Counted from the stretch's first letter, positions 34,966-44,856 are shown. The stretch is DNA of 64,000 bases from Capnocytophaga bilenii (GCF_017565765.1 NZ_JAGDYP010000004.1:222606-286605), one strand, 5' to 3'. Numbers and translations are program-made. The notes: generated from the letters alone by a model not told the origin.

Positions 34966-35010
34966 AACAACAAAAAAGGACAATCACCCCGATTGTCCTT
35001 TTTTGTTGTT
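34966..35010. terminator. Strong bidirectional terminator after rpmF
   Basis: A perfect 20-bp stem (34966-34985 with 34991-35010) has loop ACCCC and includes A6 and T6 runs. It serves rpmF and the convergent DUF5606 gene. Confidence 0.93.
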
Positions 35011-35023
35011 ATTGAGTATTTGT

Positions 35024-35449
35024 TTATTCTGTAGCACTAGTAGTATCAGGAGTTGCCTCAGCTTCTTCTTCCAGCAAACCCTTTTTCAATAAAAGGTTAT
35101 ACCACTGTATTACTTTCTTGATGTCGCTGGCATATACACGGTCGCGGTCGTAAGTAGGAAGTACTTCAGCAAAATAGCTTTCTAAAGTAGCTCCATCAGC
35201 TTTAGCTGATACTCGTGCTTCATTACCTTGCTCAAGAGCCTTCATACTATTAAAAATTTCTGCTAAAGGCACCTCTTTGTCGATAGTATAGATTGCAATC
35301 TCAGACAATAGACTCACATTGTTTCGTATCCCCACAGTGATGCGTTTATCGTCTGCTAATGAGGTAGCCAAAAAGCCACCGCGTGTTTGTACTTCTAAGC
35401 GATATAAGCCAGGTTTGCCCGATATGGCAAGTATTTTTGTTAAATTCAT
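35024..35449 (-). CDS. DUF5606 domain protein
   Basis: The 141-residue cytoplasmic protein opens MNLTKILAISGKPGLYRL, followed by GGFLATSLADDKRITVG and SLLSEIAIYTIDKEVPLAEIF. This is a conserved Bacteroidota family of unknown function, usually encoded beside peptide deformylase. It lies 33 bp downstream of def on the same strand and ends at the shared terminator. The Glu/Thr-rich tail is variable. Confidence 0.88.
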   Translation of the reverse strand: MNLTKILAISGKPGLYRLEVQTRGGFLATSLADDKRITVGIRNNVSLLSEIAIYTIDKEVPLAEIFNSMKALEQGNEARVSAKADGATLESYFAEVLPTYDRDRVYASDIKKVIQWYNLLLKKGLLEEEAEATPDTTSATE

Positions 35450-35482
35450 TATTAAGTTATTAATGTTATTAAGTTTAAACTA

Positions 35483-36073
35483 TTATCTTTTACCTTTGAG
35501 TTCAGGAAACTTCATACGGTAATCTACATTTACTTTTCCTTTACTGATGTTAGCAAGTTTGCCTTTAATAAGCTGTTTTTTCAGAGAAGAAATTTTATCA
35601 GTGAATAAAATCCCTTCTATATGGTCGTATTCGTGTTGTACTACGCGAGCTGCCAATCCATTGAGAGTAAGCTTTTGAGGTTTGAAATCCTCATCAAGAA
35701 ACTCAATAGTAATTTGCTCGTTTCTACTTACATCTTCACGCACACCAGGAATGCTTAAACAACCCTCGTTGAATAGCCATTTTTTACCTGTTTCCTCTGT
35801 GATTTTAGCATTGATAAATACTTTTTTGAATCCTAATAGGAATTTTTGTTCCTCAGCAGTAAGGTCTTCATCATCAGCAAAGGGCGCAGTATCCACTACA
35901 AATAGGCGTATAGCCAAACCAACTTGAGGAGCTGCCAAACCTACTCCATTGGCGTTATTCATAGTGTCGTACATATTAGCAATCAACGATTTAAGGTCGG
36001 GGTAGGCTGGGGTAATATCTGCGCTTACTTTTCTAAGCACAGGGTCTCCGTAAGCAATAATGGGTAGAATCAT
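35483..36073 (-). CDS. def: Peptide deformylase
   Basis: The 196-residue metalloenzyme removes the formyl group of nascent proteins. All three motifs are present: GVGLAAPQVG, EGCLSIPG and QHEYDHIEG. The start is set by the promoter: the -7 box at 36100-36107 implies a transcript beginning about 36094. That leaves a 20-nt leader for the ATG at 36073 but none for the in-frame ATG at 36091. MILPIIAYGDPVLR is also the family's normal start. It is followed by DUF5606. Confidence 0.96.
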   Translation of the reverse strand: MILPIIAYGDPVLRKVSADITPAYPDLKSLIANMYDTMNNANGVGLAAPQVGLAIRLFVVDTAPFADDEDLTAEEQKFLLGFKKVFINAKITEETGKKWLFNEGCLSIPGVREDVSRNEQITIEFLDEDFKPQKLTLNGLAARVVQHEYDHIEGILFTDKISSLKKQLIKGKLANISKGKVNVDYRMKFPELKGKR

Positions 36074-36099
36074 TGTATTATTTTTTTTCATTGAGGGTG

Positions 36100-36107
36100 C
36101 AAAGGTA
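36100..36107 (-). promoter_or_regulatory. -7 box of def
   Basis: Minus-strand TACCTTTG; its position decides the def start. Confidence 0.65.
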
Positions 36108-36137
36108 CAAATAATTGGTCAATTAGCAAAGAGCTTA

Positions 36138-37226
36138 CTAATTTGCAGCCCGTGTAACGCGCTCTTGTCTGTTGATAGACTCTTGGTGTATCGCTTTAAA
36201 TATTTGTATTACAAACTCTTCGCTCAGGTTGTGTTGTTGCCCTTCTAATACTACTTTGCCTAATATTTCGTGCCAACGTTGATTTTGCAAAATAGCTACG
36301 TTATTAGCTTTTTTAAGTTTACCTATTTCTTCAGCTATTTCCATACGTTTTTTGAGTGTATCCAGAAGCTGGTCGTCTAAAATATCAATATGAGAGCGTA
36401 GTGTGCCAAGCTGACTTAGGTAATCTTCTTCGGCAACTGAAGTTTTTCGTATGCGTAGGTCTTTCATTATCTGCACCAATTGTGCTGGTGTAACTTGCTG
36501 AGCAGCATCGCTCCAAGCCTCATCGGGGGTGCAGTGTGTTTCAATCATCAAACCATCAAAATTGAGGTCAAGAGCAGTTTGCGATACATCGAAGATAAGG
36601 TCACGCTTGCCTGTAATATGCGAGGGGTCGCAGATGAGTGGCAAGAGAGGGAATTTGTTTTGCAACTCAATTACCAACTGCCATTCAGGGATATTGCGGT
36701 ATTTCGTTTTTTCGTAGGTAGAGAAACCGCGGTGTATTACGCCTAAGTTTTTAATATTAGCGCGTTGCAGGCGTTCTATAGCACCTATCCAAAGAGCTAA
36801 ATCGGGGTTTACAGGGTTCTTTACCAATACAATTTTATCAGTACCTTCCAATTCATCAGCTATTTCTTGGATAATAAAAGGGCTAACGGTAGAACGGGCT
36901 CCAATCCAAAGCATATCAATATCGTGCTCTAAGGCAAGTTTTACGTGGTCTTTATTAGCTACTTCGGTAGCTGTTTTAAGTCCTGTTTCTTCTTTTACAC
37001 GCTGCAACCATTTCAGTCCAAGAGCACCAACACCTTCAAACATACCTGGGCGCGTGCGTGGTTTCCAAATACCTGCTCTGTAGAAAGATACATCTGTGTT
37101 TTTTAAACTATGAGCTATATTGAGTACTTGCGATTCTGTTTCCGCACTACAAGGTCCTGCTATTACCACAGGATGATTTAGCTGCAAATCATCCAACCAT
37201 TGTCGGTTTTCTTGTGTAATTTCCAT
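36138..37226 (-). CDS. aroF: Bifunctional DAHP synthase / chorismate mutase
   Basis: The 362-residue fusion covers two steps of aromatic amino-acid synthesis. Residues about 15-260 form a KDPG-like DAHP synthase (AGPCSAETESQV, KPRTRPGMFEGVG, HRGFSTYEKTKYRN, CDPSHITGKRD, GLMIETH). From about 270 a type II chorismate mutase helix bundle follows (LGTLRSHIDILDDQLLDTLK). Such fusions are usual in Bacteroidota, with the mutase thought to regulate the synthase allosterically. A -7 box lies 57 bp upstream. Confidence 0.95.
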   Translation of the reverse strand: MEITQENRQWLDDLQLNHPVVIAGPCSAETESQVLNIAHSLKNTDVSFYRAGIWKPRTRPGMFEGVGALGLKWLQRVKEETGLKTATEVANKDHVKLALEHDIDMLWIGARSTVSPFIIQEIADELEGTDKIVLVKNPVNPDLALWIGAIERLQRANIKNLGVIHRGFSTYEKTKYRNIPEWQLVIELQNKFPLLPLICDPSHITGKRDLIFDVSQTALDLNFDGLMIETHCTPDEAWSDAAQQVTPAQLVQIMKDLRIRKTSVAEEDYLSQLGTLRSHIDILDDQLLDTLKKRMEIAEEIGKLKKANNVAILQNQRWHEILGKVVLEGQQHNLSEEFVIQIFKAIHQESINRQERVTRAAN

Positions 37227-37282
37227 TTTGTTATTTATTAGTTGTTAGTAATTATTGTTGGGTAATGGTGGTTAGATAGGGG

Positions 37283-37290
37283 CAAAGATA
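37283..37290 (-). promoter_or_regulatory. -7 box of the DAHP synthase/chorismate mutase gene
   Basis: Minus-strand TATCTTTG, 57 bp before the ATG. Confidence 0.6.
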
Positions 37291-37329
37291 AGAAATAATG
37301 TTTAATTTTCCGTTAAAAATAAACTTTGC

Positions 37330-39711
37330 TTATAATTTTAGGCGTCTTAGTCGTAAAGCATTGCTTATCACGCTTACCGAGCTGAAACTCATAGCCAATG
37401 CACCCAACATTGGTGATAGAAGAATGCCAAAGAACGGATAGAGAACACCTGCAGCTACAGGAATGCCTACTGTGTTGTATATTAGCGCAAAAAATAGGTT
37501 TTCGCGTATGTTTTTCACTACAGCTTTGCTCAATTTTTTAGCTTTTAGTATACCGCTAAGGTCGCCTTTTACTAAGGTAATTTGAGCACTTTCTATAGCC
37601 ACATCAGTGCCCGTACCCATCGCAATACCCACATTAGCTTGTGCTAAAGCAGGAGCATCGTTGATGCCATCGCCTGCCATTGCTACTTTTTTGCCTTCAG
37701 CCTGCAAGCGTACTATCTCGTTGCGCTTGTCGTGAGGCAACATTTCGGCTTTGTAGTGCGCAAGCTGCATAGTTTGGGCTACTGCTTTGGCAGTGAGTGG
37801 GTTATCGCCGGTGAGCATTATCACTTCTACGCCTAAGTTTTGTAATTCTTGCAAGGCAGTAATCGCCGAAGGCTTTATAGGGTCAGTAATGGCTACTGCT
37901 CCCAAAAGGCTATGGCTATTGGCAATGAGCGAAATTGTTTTCCCTTGCTCTTGCTGTGCTGCAATAGTGCTTTGCTGTGCTTCGGTGAGGCTTATCCCTG
38001 CGGAAGCGAGCAGCTTTTGGTTGCCAAAATAGTAGTTATCTTGCTGAATAACAGCACTAACGCCTTGCCCTGTAATAGCTTTAAAGTTAGTAAAGGGTAG
38101 GGGGGTAATGCCTTTTGATTGGCAATAAGCATTAGTAGCTTTAGCAAGAGGGTGCTCAGAATGCTGATTCAAGGCGTATAATATAGGCAGCAGCTCGCTT
38201 TCAGCGGTATTGTTGAAGCTAATAACTTCACTTACTATAGGCTTGCCCTCAGTCAAGGTGCCTGTTTTATCTACTACCAAAGTATCTATTTTATTGAACT
38301 CCTCAATCGCTTCGGCTTCTTTGATGAGAATACCATTTTGCGCACCTTTACCTACCCCCACCATTACCGACATTGGGGTCGCTAAACCTAAAGCGCAAGG
38401 ACAAGCGATAATGAGTACAGCTATGGCGTTCAGCAAGGCGTAGGTATAGTTGTTTTCAGTAGCAAAAATAGCCCACAATACAAAGGTGAGTAGTGAAATA
38501 CCTATTACAATAGGTACAAAATAGGCAGATATCCTGTCAGCCAATTTTTGTAACGGAGCGCGGCTTTGGCTCGCTTGCTGTACCATTGTGATAATCTGTG
38601 CCAAAAGGGTTTCAGAACCTACTTTTTTGGCTTGCATTACAAAAGATTGGTTGCCGTTGAGTGTCCCTGCCGATACGCTATCACCTTCCTTTTTTTCTAC
38701 GGCTATAGGCTCTCCCGTTAGCATACTCTCGTCTATAGTGGCATTGCCTTGTGTGATAATGCCGTCTACAGGTATTTTTTCACCTGGTTTTACCCGCAAA
38801 AGGTCGCCTATAAGTACCTCATCAATAGCTACTTCGGTCTCGTTATTACCTATAACTTTGGTTGCTTTGTTGGGGGTGAGTTTTAGCAATAATTTTATGG
38901 CTTGTTGGGTACGGCTGTGGGCATTAGCTTCTAAGAGTTGTCCCAAGAGTACCAAAGTGAGTATAACGGTTGCTGCTTCAAAATAGAGATGTACACGACC
39001 GTGCTCTTTGAATTGTTCAGGGAAGAATTGAGGAAAGCACAATGCGAGAATACTGAGCCCCCAAGCCACACCCGCTCCTATGCCTATAAGGGTAAACATA
39101 TTGAAGTTTTTGGTTTTCAGGCTTTTCCAAGCTCTGCCAAAAAACATAGCTCCGCTGTAGAACACTACGGGCAGCGATAGCACTGCCTGCACCCAGTCCC
39201 AATAGGCAGGGGGCATTATGGCATAAAGAGGACTCTCGTGCGACATTCCCACCATTGAAATTATAAAAATAGGAAGCGTACAAATAATCGCAATGAGCAA
39301 CTTTTGCTGTAGTGAGCGGCGTTGCTTGTCTTCGTGCCCCTCTTGATGGGCAAGGCTTGCCTGCGGTACTAAGTCCATACCGCACACGGGGCAATTGCCT
39401 GGGTGGTCGTAGGTCTTGTCGCCCTCGCAGTGCATAGGGCAATAAAATACCGTCCCTTGGGGTGGTTTGTGTGTAGATTTTGTTGCTGTAGTGCTTGTTG
39501 TAGGCGCATCAGCGGTAAGTGATAAACTATAATGAGTGCCGGCTAAGGCTTGCTGTAGGGTATCTAAAGATACGTTATTATGGGTTTTTACGCTCGCTTT
39601 TTTGCTACTAAAATCAACAGTAGCTTCAATTACTTCAGGGAGTTCATTCAGTTTTTTTTCAATAGTACGAGCACACCCTGCACAGCCCATACCTTTTACA
39701 AAATATTCCAT
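37330..39711 (-). CDS. copA: Copper-exporting P-type ATPase (P1B)
   Basis: The 793-residue transporter has an N-terminal heavy-metal domain ([10 protein letters not shown], Cys10 and Cys13) and a second metal-binding module [20 protein letters not shown] that ends in VCGMD. Eight membrane spans follow. The core motifs are [35 protein letters not shown] and GDGINDAPA. The final [14 protein letters not shown] segment carries the MxxSS signature of Cu(I) pumps. No CopZ-type chaperone or CueR-like regulator is adjacent. It acts in the inner membrane. Confidence 0.95.
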   Translation of the reverse strand: MEYFVKGMGCAGCARTIEKKLNELPEVIEATVDFSSKKASVKTHNNVSLDTLQQALAGTHYSLSLTADAPTTSTTATKSTHKPPQGTVFYCPMHCEGDKTYDHPGNCPVCGMDLVPQASLAHQEGHEDKQRRSLQQKLLIAIICTLPIFIISMVGMSHESPLYAIMPPAYWDWVQAVLSLPVVFYSGAMFFGRAWKSLKTKNFNMFTLIGIGAGVAWGLSILALCFPQFFPEQFKEHGRVHLYFEAATVILTLVLLGQLLEANAHSRTQQAIKLLLKLTPNKATKVIGNNETEVAIDEVLIGDLLRVKPGEKIPVDGIITQGNATIDESMLTGEPIAVEKKEGDSVSAGTLNGNQSFVMQAKKVGSETLLAQIITMVQQASQSRAPLQKLADRISAYFVPIVIGISLLTFVLWAIFATENNYTYALLNAIAVLIIACPCALGLATPMSVMVGVGKGAQNGILIKEAEAIEEFNKIDTLVVDKTGTLTEGKPIVSEVISFNNTAESELLPILYALNQHSEHPLAKATNAYCQSKGITPLPFTNFKAITGQGVSAVIQQDNYYFGNQKLLASAGISLTEAQQSTIAAQQEQGKTISLIANSHSLLGAVAITDPIKPSAITALQELQNLGVEVIMLTGDNPLTAKAVAQTMQLAHYKAEMLPHDKRNEIVRLQAEGKKVAMAGDGINDAPALAQANVGIAMGTGTDVAIESAQITLVKGDLSGILKAKKLSKAVVKNIRENLFFALIYNTVGIPVAAGVLYPFFGILLSPMLGALAMSFSSVSVISNALRLRRLKL

Positions 39712-39755
39712 TTTTATAATGATTGATGGTTGAAAATTAATAGGGATAATAAAGT

Positions 39756-40634
39756 TTATCTAAAAAGTTCTAAGTGGGCATCAGCCAAACGTGGCATCGC
39801 ACCGTGTTGCTGACATACATAGGCAGATACCTCAACAGCCAATTGGTGCGATTGCGCTATGCTGCGCCCGTTCAGGTACGAAGCCACAAAGGCTGCCGTA
39901 AATGAATCGCCTGCACCCACAGTATCGGCTATCGTAACTTTTGGAGTTGCCAAAAACGACTTTTCGTAAGGTGTAAGTACATAACTACCTCGTGTGCCTT
40001 TGGTGAGTATCAAGAATTTCAACTTGTATTTATCCAATAGCTGCTGGCATAGCTCTTCATCAGTACCTTGTAGCTCAAATATTTCAGCAATTTTTACTAT
40101 TTCTTCATCGTTTATTTTCAGTGCCGAAGCTTTATTGAGTGATGTTGTTATAATATCTTTGCTGAAGTATTTCAGCCGCAGATTAATGTCAAATACTTTT
40201 AGGCTATCGGCGGGCATCAGGTCTAAAAACTTGTGAATAGTAGCCCGTGATACCTCGTTGCGCTGTGCAAGTGAACCGAAACAAACGGTAGTTGTGTTTT
40301 TGGCTAAATTTTCCAGTCGTGTGGTAAACGGAATATTATCCCAAGCAACGTTTTCGGTAATTTCATAGGTGGGGATACCTCTGCCGTCCAACTGCACTTT
40401 TACGATGCCTGTCGGGAAGTCGGTTTGCTCAATAAGGTAGTTGAGCTCTTTTTCTTCAAGGCTTTTCAGAATTTCTTTACCCAGCAGGTCATTGCCAATA
40501 GCGCTTACAGCATAACCATTGAATCCAAATTGCGAAGCGTGATAGGCAAAATTAGCTGGTGCTCCGCCTAATACTTTCCTTTCGGGGAATATATCCCAAA
40601 GAATTTCTCCTAATCCTACTACTGTATTTTTCAT
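39756..40634 (-). CDS. PfkB-family sugar kinase, probable fructokinase
   Basis: The 292-residue kinase opens [20 protein letters not shown], has the substrate motif [15 protein letters not shown] and the catalytic [18 protein letters not shown] near the C terminus. It lies 27 bp after the GH32 fructan hydrolase gene on the same strand, which supports fructose as substrate. It is cytoplasmic. No fructose transporter is adjacent. Confidence 0.9.
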   Translation of the reverse strand: MKNTVVGLGEILWDIFPERKVLGGAPANFAYHASQFGFNGYAVSAIGNDLLGKEILKSLEEKELNYLIEQTDFPTGIVKVQLDGRGIPTYEITENVAWDNIPFTTRLENLAKNTTTVCFGSLAQRNEVSRATIHKFLDLMPADSLKVFDINLRLKYFSKDIITTSLNKASALKINDEEIVKIAEIFELQGTDEELCQQLLDKYKLKFLILTKGTRGSYVLTPYEKSFLATPKVTIADTVGAGDSFTAAFVASYLNGRSIAQSHQLAVEVSAYVCQQHGAMPRLADAHLELFR

Positions 40635-40661
40635 TCTTTTATTTTTTTAAGTAATTTTCAA

Positions 40662-42473
40662 TTAATAAGATATCGCCGTTTCACTTGCACTGAGTTTGTA
40701 AATAGTTACATTCTTGATGCTAAGCGTGCCTTTATCAGTTTTAAAACGGAGGGCATTATAGGCTTCAGTAGGGAATATAGTGTTGGTTTGCACCACTTCT
40801 CCGTCATTTACAAATAGCTCGGTAGAGGCTTTATCTACTAAAAGGCGTATCGTATAACTCTTTTTCGCTGTAAGAGGAGCTTTGATGAGCATTGCTGCAA
40901 AATTAGCATTGAAAGCCACACTACTTTTGGCGCGGTTGGTCACTAACGTTTTATTAGCGATGTCAAAAATGTAGGTAAGTTCTTCCCCCTTGTCATTTAG
41001 GAGCGAAAAGCTAAAGTTATCACTGCCGTTGGGGATAATACTAAAAGTGAGCTCGTAAGCACCATCGTTATTATTGAGTAACTGCTCAAAAGTAGTGGTA
41101 GTAGCCGTTTTATTAGGCAAGCTAATAGTTTCATTGCGAAGTCGTTCCATCTCTTTTACAGGCTTGCTGGCTACTACTAAATGTTCGCCATTGTGGGCTA
41201 AATTCAGCGTGCGAGCTAGGGTCATTGCGTTGCGGAAGTTTGTAGTGGGCACTTCATTAGCATAGTCCCAATTGCTCATCCAGCCTATAAATAAGCGGCG
41301 TCCGTCTTCGGCAGGCACGTTGTTCCAAGTTACGCCAGCGTAGTTATCACGCCCATAGTCTATCCAAAGAGGGTAGGGCAGAGGGTCAGGGGTGAAAGTC
41401 TTGCCGTCAAAATTCCCAATGAAGTATTGTGTAGCACTACCACCATTGGGGCTACCTGGGTTGATACTCACAAAAAGTACCCATTTGGTTTGTCCCTCAT
41501 AAGTAAGCGGAAAGAGGTCAGGGCACTCCCATACCCCATCGTGGTTGCCTATCCCTTCACCAAATTCGCTTAGCTGTGTCCATTCTTTCAAGTTTTTAGA
41601 ACCGTAAAAAGTAATAGTTTGGCTCGTAGCAAGGCTCATTATCCATTGTTGGGTAGGAGCATACCAAAACACTTTCGGGTCTCGGAAATCTACAATAGTA
41701 GGGTGAGTGAGCACAGGGTTACCTTCGTATTTGGTAAAAGTACGCCCGTTATCAAGGCTATAGGCTAATGATTGTACTTGTTGCTCACCTGCCGAGGTAA
41801 AGATAGCTACCATAGCATCTTTGCCAAAGCCTGCCGTATTATCTTTGTCAATCACTACACAACCCGAATAGATAGCCCCCAATTTATCAGGAGCCAACGC
41901 ATAAGGAAGCTCTTCCCATTGCACTAAATCTTTGCTAACAGCGTGCCCCCAGTGCATATTTCCCCATTTGCAGCCGTAAGGATTGTATTGAAAGAAAAGA
42001 TGGTATTCACCCTTGTAGTATACCATTCCGTTAGGGTCGTTAGTCCAGCCATATTGCGGACTGAAATGATATAGCGGACGGTATTTTTCCTGATAAACAA
42101 AATTGTAGTTTGCCGATTGCTTAATTTTGCTGAATCCCATACGAGCGTTTTGAGCTTCGTTGAAAGAGAGGGTCAACTTTTTGCCCTTGTAAGCCTCTAT
42201 TTCTATGGGTATCCAGTAGTCAATTTGGTTTTGGGCAATCCTGATGTTGATAGGCTCGCCTATAGGCGTATTTTCCACCAATAGTTGCATTTTCACTTCA
42301 GTAGCTTCGTTCTCTATAGGCAGCAATAAGTATTTTTGTTGTACCTCAATAGTATACATATACAAGTTATCAGCAAGTTTGTTTTGAGCAGGTTGCTCAC
42401 AAGCAACTGCAAGAGCAAGAAGCCCTGCGGCAGTAAGTGTTTTTAGAGTGTTGTCGTTTTTCATAGTTTTCAA
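40662..42473 (-). CDS. GH32 beta-fructosidase lipoprotein (levanase/inulinase-like)
   Basis: The 603-residue protein has a lipoprotein signal with Cys25 (LALAVAC). The five-bladed propeller starts at YGWTNDPNGMVYYKGE, whose Asp146 is the nucleophile. FRDPKVFW and WECPDLFPL carry the transition-state Asp and the acid/base Glu. A GH32C beta-sandwich follows. An extra N-terminal domain of about 100 residues precedes the catalytic part. It probably releases fructose from fructans or sucrose at the cell surface, feeding the adjacent PfkB kinase. A -7 box (TACCTTTG) lies at 42496-42503. Confidence 0.94.
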   Translation of the reverse strand: MKTMKNDNTLKTLTAAGLLALAVACEQPAQNKLADNLYMYTIEVQQKYLLLPIENEATEVKMQLLVENTPIGEPINIRIAQNQIDYWIPIEIEAYKGKKLTLSFNEAQNARMGFSKIKQSANYNFVYQEKYRPLYHFSPQYGWTNDPNGMVYYKGEYHLFFQYNPYGCKWGNMHWGHAVSKDLVQWEELPYALAPDKLGAIYSGCVVIDKDNTAGFGKDAMVAIFTSAGEQQVQSLAYSLDNGRTFTKYEGNPVLTHPTIVDFRDPKVFWYAPTQQWIMSLATSQTITFYGSKNLKEWTQLSEFGEGIGNHDGVWECPDLFPLTYEGQTKWVLFVSINPGSPNGGSATQYFIGNFDGKTFTPDPLPYPLWIDYGRDNYAGVTWNNVPAEDGRRLFIGWMSNWDYANEVPTTNFRNAMTLARTLNLAHNGEHLVVASKPVKEMERLRNETISLPNKTATTTTFEQLLNNNDGAYELTFSIIPNGSDNFSFSLLNDKGEELTYIFDIANKTLVTNRAKSSVAFNANFAAMLIKAPLTAKKSYTIRLLVDKASTELFVNDGEVVQTNTIFPTEAYNALRFKTDKGTLSIKNVTIYKLSASETAISY

Positions 42474-42495
42474 TAATGAACGTTAATTTATCGTA

Positions 42496-42503
42496 CAAAG
42501 GTA
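42496..42503 (-). promoter_or_regulatory. -7 box of the GH32-fructokinase unit
   Basis: Minus-strand TACCTTTG, 23 bp before the GH32 ATG. Confidence 0.6.
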
Positions 42504-42557
42504 GTAAAAAATAGCATAACCAACAAACAAAATAAAAACTTTTTTAATTATGATTTA

Positions 42558-42926
42558 TCAGCGGCGAATTGTCAAACCTAAGATAAGGCAGCCTACGCCG
42601 TAGCATAGTATATCGCCCCACGAAAAGTGGTTACCTAAGATGATGTAGCCCAAACTCCCTTTTGCAAAGCCCAAATAAGTAGCCACCCCAAAGTACTGCA
42701 ACACCTCTACCAATACAGCAAAAAGGAAGATACCCACTATCAGTTTACGTTTGTTTTTTACTTTCACTACCGAAAGAACCAAGTAGTATAGCAGTATCAC
42801 CACCAATACATCGCCTATATACCCCCTAATGAAGCCTATACCGCTAAACACCGTAGCGATAAGAAACTCCACCCCCAGCAAAGCTAATGCCCATAAGGCA
42901 TATTTTCTATTAAATTTTATTTCCAT
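42558..42926 (-). CDS. DUF2809-family small membrane protein
   Basis: With the ATG at 42926 the product has 122 residues and opens MEIKFNRKYALWAL. It has about four membrane segments, and the GYIGDVLVVILLYYL and HFSWGDILCYGVGCL pairs mark DUF2809. The function is unknown. An ATG at 42950 is also possible. The furthest upstream in-frame start (42995) overlaps the -7 box at 42993-43000 and can be excluded. Confidence 0.83.
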   Translation of the reverse strand: MEIKFNRKYALWALALLGVEFLIATVFSGIGFIRGYIGDVLVVILLYYLVLSVVKVKNKRKLIVGIFLFAVLVEVLQYFGVATYLGFAKGSLGYIILGNHFSWGDILCYGVGCLILGLTIRR

Positions 42927-42992
42927 TTTATGATTCTTATTCCGCGACATAGTCAAAAATATGATTTTTTTATTATTCTGAAAAAGCACGCA

Positions 42993-43000
42993 CAAATATA
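42993..43000 (-). promoter_or_regulatory. -7 box of the DUF2809 gene
   Basis: Minus-strand TATATTTG; excludes the longest start. Confidence 0.55.
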
Positions 43001-43031
43001 CATTTTTTTTGCAAATTAAATAATAATTTAT

Positions 43032-43039
43032 TATTTTTG
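43032..43039 (+). promoter_or_regulatory. -7 box of the GlsB-like gene
   Basis: TATTTTTG, 24 bp before the ATG; divergent from the DUF2809 box. Confidence 0.6.
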
Positions 43040-43063
43040 CGCTTTAATTTAAAATTTTAACTT

Positions 43064-43315
43064 ATGGGAATTATTGCTACACTTATCATTGGAGCCATCG
43101 CTGGATGGTTAGGAGGAACTATCTACAAAGGTAGTGGATTAGGACTTATAGGAAATATCATTATAGGTATTCTTGGAAGTAGCGTTGGGTACTGGCTTTT
43201 AGAAAACGTACTTCACATCTCACTTGGAGAAGGATGGATTGGTGCTATCTTAACAGGTGCTATTGGAGCTATTGTCATTTTATTTTTGATAAATTTGATA
43301 TTTAAAAAGAAATAA
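43064..43315 (+). CDS. GlsB/YeaQ/YmgE-family stress membrane protein
   Basis: The 83-residue protein has three hydrophobic segments, with GAIAGWLGGTIYKGSGLGLIG and GNIIIGILGSSVGYWL typical of the transglycosylase-associated (YeaQ) family. These are small, stress-induced inner-membrane proteins of unclear biochemical role. It is a single gene with its own -7 box and terminator. Confidence 0.92.
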   Translation: MGIIATLIIGAIAGWLGGTIYKGSGLGLIGNIIIGILGSSVGYWLLENVLHISLGEGWIGAILTGAIGAIVILFLINLIFKKK

Positions 43316-43345
43316 CAAGGCAAGAAGCGCAAATGTTAAAAATAG

Positions 43346-43382
43346 AAAAAGACCGAAAATATCTAATATTTTCGGTCTTTTT
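43346..43382. terminator. Terminator between the GlsB-like gene and a lipoprotein gene
   Basis: AAAAAGACCGAAAATAT pairs with ATATTTTCGGTCTTTTT around CTA. A bidirectional, perfect 17-bp stem. Confidence 0.92.
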
Positions 43383-43401
43383 CATACTCATTTTCTTGGA
43401 A

Positions 43402-43788
43402 CTACCTTTTTGCTTTAGCAAACCAAGTTTTTCCATCTGTAGTATACAGAATGTTCAATGAAGAGGCATTGATTCTAATTATTTTTAAACCATCTTCCAA
43501 GTCAATGTTTACTAAAGTATTAGCTCCCTCTTTTTTGAAGCTAACACCTTTTAGGTCTTCAATACCATCTGAAAAACGGAAATAATAATCATTCCCTGCT
43601 TTAACAACTGTTACTGAACCATTCTCAACAATTTTTTTCTCTTCTCCTTTTGCAAAAGAAATTTCACCTTTGTAGGTTCCTACAAAAAGGTCATTGTCAG
43701 CAGGGTCATCTTTCTTGCTGCAAGATGCACAAGAAAAAGCTACTAGTGATAAACAAATCACTGTTACTAAGGCAATAAATTTTTTCAT
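43402..43788 (-). CDS. Hypothetical small lipoprotein
   Basis: The 128-residue protein has a lipoprotein signal ending in LVAFSC and a second Cys cluster (CASCSKKDD). The mature part is beta-rich: NDLFVGTYKGEISF, then alternating strands to KTWFAKAKR. A lipocalin-like or DUF4923-like beta barrel is possible, but I do not identify a family. It is monocistronic. Confidence 0.75.
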   Translation of the reverse strand: MKKFIALVTVICLSLVAFSCASCSKKDDPADNDLFVGTYKGEISFAKGEEKKIVENGSVTVVKAGNDYYFRFSDGIEDLKGVSFKKEGANTLVNIDLEDGLKIIRINASSLNILYTTDGKTWFAKAKR

Positions 43789-43909
43789 GCTTGGTTAAAT
43801 TTAAAAAGTTAATGTAAAATTTTGAGGCAATAAAGCCTTGGTAAAGATTTATTCAAATTGAATAGTTTTAAAATAAGTTTTTTGGCTAGTTATCGAAAAA
43901 TAAATCTTA

Positions 43910-44158
43910 TTACAGATTTTTGTTTAAATATCGTTTTGCTAAAAATTGCACACCATAGCCTAAAGCTATATTTATCCATCTTTTTTTATTAAATAAAAGA
44001 GAGATCCAAGTATTAGCTAATAAATTTTTTGGACTCAAACTTTCTGCTGAAGCCGATACCTGTTGCGATAGAGATAGTCTGTCAATCTCTTTTTCTAATC
44101 GAAGTAGTCTAATTTCATTATCAATTTCTTCAAATGATGAATAAGTCTTATTGTTCAT
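43910..44158 (-). CDS. Small hypothetical protein of the YtxH-holin operon (DUF6327-like)
   Basis: The 82-residue product opens MNNKTYSSFEEIDNEIRLLR, and its C terminus has hydrophobic character (WINIALGYGVQFLAKRYL). I recall this opening from a flavobacterial family encoded after holin-like and YtxH proteins (DUF6327). The ATG at 44158 overlaps the end of the upstream gene by 11 bp. The longer in-frame opening from 44224 would lie entirely inside that gene and is rejected. Confidence 0.78.
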   Translation of the reverse strand: MNNKTYSSFEEIDNEIRLLRLEKEIDRLSLSQQVSASAESLSPKNLLANTWISLLFNKKRWINIALGYGVQFLAKRYLNKNL

Positions 44159-44525
44159 TTTCTTCGTCTTCTGGGTCAGATTTAAAATAGATTTCTGATA
44201 GTTTTTGCAATAGCGACCTCTCAATTAGTTTCTTTCGAAACAATAAAACTACTAACGATAACAATATATAGAAAGCTCCTACAATAAAAAATCCCAAACC
44301 ATTACTTCCTAAAGCTTCGCCTATGGCATAAGCAGTGGCAAATGACAGAAAAAATAATATTAATAAGCAGGCAAAGGCATAAATAAAAAAAGTTATAAGC
44401 CCATACGAAGACTTAGCTATAAACCTAAAAAGTATTAGTTTATAGTAAGCAAACTGCGAATTAAAGGCTGAATTTGCTTTTGTAGGAACTTCTACAAACG
44501 TTTCTTTAATAGAATAAATCGCCAT
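44148..44525 (-). CDS. Phage-holin-superfamily-6-like membrane protein (DUF1469 type)
   Basis: The 125-residue protein has two hydrophobic segments (LITFFIYAFACLLILFFLSF and GFFIVGAFYILLSLVVLLF) on a short soluble N terminus, ending in an acidic tail. This is the layout of DUF1469/Phage_holin_3_6 proteins, which in flavobacteria are stress-linked and chromosomal, not phage lysis genes. It sits 4 bp after the YtxH gene. Confidence 0.82.
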   Translation of the reverse strand: MAIYSIKETFVEVPTKANSAFNSQFAYYKLILFRFIAKSSYGLITFFIYAFACLLILFFLSFATAYAIGEALGSNGLGFFIVGAFYILLSLVVLLFRKKLIERSLLQKLSEIYFKSDPEDEENEQ

Positions 44526-44529
44526 AAAA

Positions 44530-44856
44530 TTACTTCTTAATTTTACCGGCTTCTTCTTTTAGTGAAGCTAATTTCCTTTCTAGTAGACTAATTACATCCT
44601 CAGCTTTATTACTTGATTTTGAAAAAAGTCTATCTATTTTTTCTTCCAAGGAACCTTTTAGTTCCAATGATTTTTCACGCACGCTCTCTGTAAGATTTTC
44701 TAACTCCTCACTCAATTCATCCGATTTGTCTCTAAGTGTGTCTTTAATCCTTTTACGTGTGTTTTTTCCTTCGTCTGGCGCAAAAAGAATGCCCAAACCT
44801 ACCCCTATAGCAGTACCTACTGCCAAGCCTAATACGGCATTTACTGTTTTTGACAT
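44530..44856 (-). CDS. YtxH-domain protein
   Basis: The 108-residue protein has a Gly-rich membrane segment (AVLGLAVGTAIGVGLGILFA) followed by PDEGKNTRKRIKDTLRDKSD and a long charged helix, as in YtxH stress proteins. It is the first gene of a three-gene unit with holin-like and DUF6327-like genes, expressed from a -7 box at 44906-44913. Confidence 0.87.
   Translation of the reverse strand: MSKTVNAVLGLAVGTAIGVGLGILFAPDEGKNTRKRIKDTLRDKSDELSEELENLTESVREKSLELKGSLEEKIDRLFSKSSNKAEDVISLLERKLASLKEEAGKIKK

Noticed and set aside
44148-44525. Holin-like gene as a sign of prophage
   Set aside because: It lies in a YtxH-type stress operon with no phage structural, lysis or integrase genes nearby.
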